A stretch of 64,000 bases of DNA from Duganella sp. Root1480D1 (GTDB lineage Bacteria > Pseudomonadota > Gammaproteobacteria > Burkholderiales > Burkholderiaceae_D), in assembly GCF_001427305.1 (NCBI RefSeq), contig NZ_LMFZ01000001.1:249261-313260 (forward strand), written 5' to 3'. The notes under the pieces were generated by a model, which worked only from the letters and a program-made list of their open reading frames with translations, did not search any database and was not told the origin of the DNA. Shown here piece after piece: positions 62,360 to 64,000 of this stretch (positions are counted from its first letter, which is position 1; each line of letters starts with the position of its first letter). The position numbers were made by a program, and so were the translations under genes.

Positions 62360-64000
62360 CTAGTCCGGCGAACTGCAGAGGCAATGGGTCAGCGCCATGA
62401 ACGGCTTGCGCTGGGCGGTCATCTCATTCAGCCAGCCCAGGTCCTGCACCACTTCGGTGGCCACGCCAGCCGGCACGCCGGCCGGCAGCAGCGAGGCGCG
62501 CGCCTGGTCGCCGAAGGCCTTGGCGGCGGCAGCCTTGGCGCTCGATGCGCCGAAGAATTCCAGCACTTTGTCGAAGCGCGACACTTCACGCTCGATGTAC
62601 ACCACACGCGGCTCGCCGCTCAGCTTGGCGCGCCGCGCGGCTGCCTTCAACGCATCCTGGTAGCCGCCCAGCGTGTCCACCAGGCCGCGTTCCTGCGCCT
62701 GTGCGCCGGTCCAGACCCGGCCCTGGCCTACGGCATCGATCTTGTCGGCCGTGGTATTGCGCGCCTTGGCTGCCTTGGCGGTGAATTCCTGGTAGGTGTG
62801 GCCGATCGCGCTCTGGATCAACTGGCCGAAGCGCGGATCCATCGGGCGCAGCGGATTGCCCGCATCGCCCAGCCAGGTGGTAGTCTGGCCAGCAGTGTGG
62901 ATGCCCAGCTTGTCGATCACCTTGTCCACGGTCGGGAACAGCGCGAACACACCGATCGAACCGGTGATGGTGGCCGGATCGGCAATCACCTCATCCGACG
63001 ACATCGAAATCCAGTAGCCGCCGGAGGCGGCCACATTGCCCATCGAAACGACCACCGGCTTGCCCGCAGCGCGGGTCAGCTCCAGCTCACGGCGGATCAG
63101 TTCCGAGCCGAAGGCGCTGCCACCAGGCGAGTCAACGCGCAGCACCACCGCCTTGATCGAGCTGTCTTCGCGCGCCATGCGCACCAGGCGCGCGGTGGAA
63201 GCGCCGCCAATCTGGCCGGCCGGCGCATCGCCGTCGCTGATTTCGCCCACTGCCATCACCACGCCGATCGCATCGCCGGTCAGTTTCGGGAACACGCGTG
63301 CCAGGTAGTCGTGATAGCTGACCTGGCGGAACGATTTGGCGGACGGATCGTCCACGCCGCGCTTGGTCATCATCACGCGCAGTTCATCCTTGGTCTTCAG
63401 GCCGTCAACCAGCTTGGCATTCAGCGCCACCTGCGCCAGGTTGCCCTTGGCTTCGGCCACCAGGGCCGGCAGCTTGTCGATCGCCTTCATCAGGGCGCCT
63501 TCCGGCATCTTGCGCGACTGCTCAACCTGGGCGGTGTAGCGCGCCCACAGGTCGTTGTACAGGAAGGCATCCGCTTCCGCCGCCGCCGGCGAAGGACCGT
63601 TGGCGATGAACGGCTCGGCAAAGCTCTTGTAAGTGCCGACCTTCATCAGGTTGACGGTCACGCCGACCTTGTCCAGCGCATCGCGGTAGTAATTGCGGTA
63701 CTTGCCGAAGCCATCGAGGAATACGGCGCCCATCGGGTGCAGGTAGACTTCGTCGGCATGGATGGCGATCTGGTACTGGCGCTGGTTATAGCTGGAACCC
63801 CAGGCGACAACCTTCTTGCCGCTGGCCTTGAAGCGGTCCACGGCAGCGCCGATCTCGCGCAGCATGGCCTGGCCGCCGCCCTGCATTTCGTCCAGCACCA
63901 GCACGGCGCCGCCGATTTGCGGGTCCTTGGCGGCCGCATCGAGCACGTTCAACACATCGCGCAGCTGCACCGACTTGTGCACTTCGCCGCCGGCCAGGCC
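62360..64000 (-). CDS. sppA: Signal peptide peptidase SppA (67K type), 5' end outside the window
   Basis: Membrane-anchored serine protease that degrades cleaved signal peptides. 546 residues are present and the N-terminus with its membrane anchor is missing; the frame is open to the right edge. Two S49 domains: the catalytic Lys is in KVGTYKSFAEPF and the catalytic Ser in MGNVAASGGYWISMS, the arrangement of E. coli SppA (Lys209, Ser409). The C-terminus ends MALTHCLCSSPD, with two Cys. It stands alone and is followed by a terminator. Confidence 0.94.
   Translation of the reverse strand, partial: GLAGGEVHKSVQLRDVLNVLDAAAKDPQIGGAVLVLDEMQGGGQAMLREIGAAVDRFKASGKKVVAWGSSYNQRQYQIAIHADEVYLHPMGAVFLDGFGKYRNYYRDALDKVGVTVNLMKVGTYKSFAEPFIANGPSPAAAEADAFLYNDLWARYTAQVEQSRKMPEGALMKAIDKLPALVAEAKGNLAQVALNAKLVDGLKTKDELRVMMTKRGVDDPSAKSFRQVSYHDYLARVFPKLTGDAIGVVMAVGEISDGDAPAGQIGGASTARLVRMAREDSSIKAVVLRVDSPGGSAFGSELIRRELELTRAAGKPVVVSMGNVAASGGYWISMSSDEVIADPATITGSIGVFALFPTVDKVIDKLGIHTAGQTTTWLGDAGNPLRPMDPRFGQLIQSAIGHTYQEFTAKAAKARNTTADKIDAVGQGRVWTGAQAQERGLVDTLGGYQDALKAAARRAKLSGEPRVVYIEREVSRFDKVLEFFGASSAKAAAAKAFGDQARASLLPAGVPAGVATEVVQDLGWLNEMTAQRKPFMALTHCLCSSPD

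Overview
The window is a 64 kb chromosomal segment of a betaproteobacterium, most likely of the family Oxalobacteraceae (Massilia, Duganella or Janthinobacterium type). This rests on high GC with strong GC3 bias, the dapC-dapD-(pilT/U-like)-arsC-like-dapE-prmB synteny typical of Burkholderiales, a PEP-CTERM protein, type IV pilus and FapA/CheW motility genes, and GTGTC...GACAC palindromes between genes. No rRNA, tRNA, CRISPR array, prophage or complete IS element was seen. Coding density is high and many operons have 1- or 4-base stop/start overlaps.

Layout. 1-12.1 kb: 3'-truncated M16 zinc protease; a MlaE-like permease/MCE/lipoprotein operon without its own ATPase; a DEAD-box helicase whose last codons lie inside a palindromic repeat; an M19 dipeptidase-like enzyme; a MerR regulator divergent from a small membrane protein with a textbook MerR-type promoter; a Mut7-C nuclease-like protein; a DUF4153 membrane protein. 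12.2-22.4 kb: lysine/diaminopimelate genes dapC-dapD, a PilU-like ATPase, then a 4.5 kb interruption (PEP-CTERM protein, DUF853 ATPase, thioesterase, unknowns), then arsC-like-dapE-prmB. 22.5-32.7 kb: ABC-F protein, CheW-like protein, HDOD protein, two tandem FapA (DUF342) paralogues, and an OmpR/EnvZ-type two-component system divergent from a small periplasmic protein.

32.8-42.4 kb: cysteine synthase; an ECF42-type sigma-factor module (VOC protein, two DGPF/YciI proteins, a LacI regulator, the sigma factor) with a good candidate ECF42 promoter; a lower-GC block of unknown genes; GFA and Imm26-like proteins; a small relative of encapsulated ferritin (EncFtn) that has lost the ferroxidase ligands; an iron-containing alcohol dehydrogenase. 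42.4-46.7 kb: a TPP riboswitch controlling a TonB-dependent receptor, convergent with a PnuC/PnuT-type transporter, a NadR-like kinase and an outer-membrane barrel protein. Together these look like a vitamin uptake and trapping locus (thiamine and/or nicotinamide riboside).

46.7-64 kb: S46 dipeptidyl-peptidase; a signalling operon of CheB, CheR-PAS and a NarX-type histidine kinase in which the usual CheB/CheR fusion is split; a complete MdtABC-OprM RND multidrug efflux operon; the 3' portion of sppA. The most novel-looking items are the metal-site-less EncFtn homologue, the TPP-riboswitch TonB receptor next to a PnuC/NadR-like pair, and the ECF42 module carrying an inserted LacI regulator.
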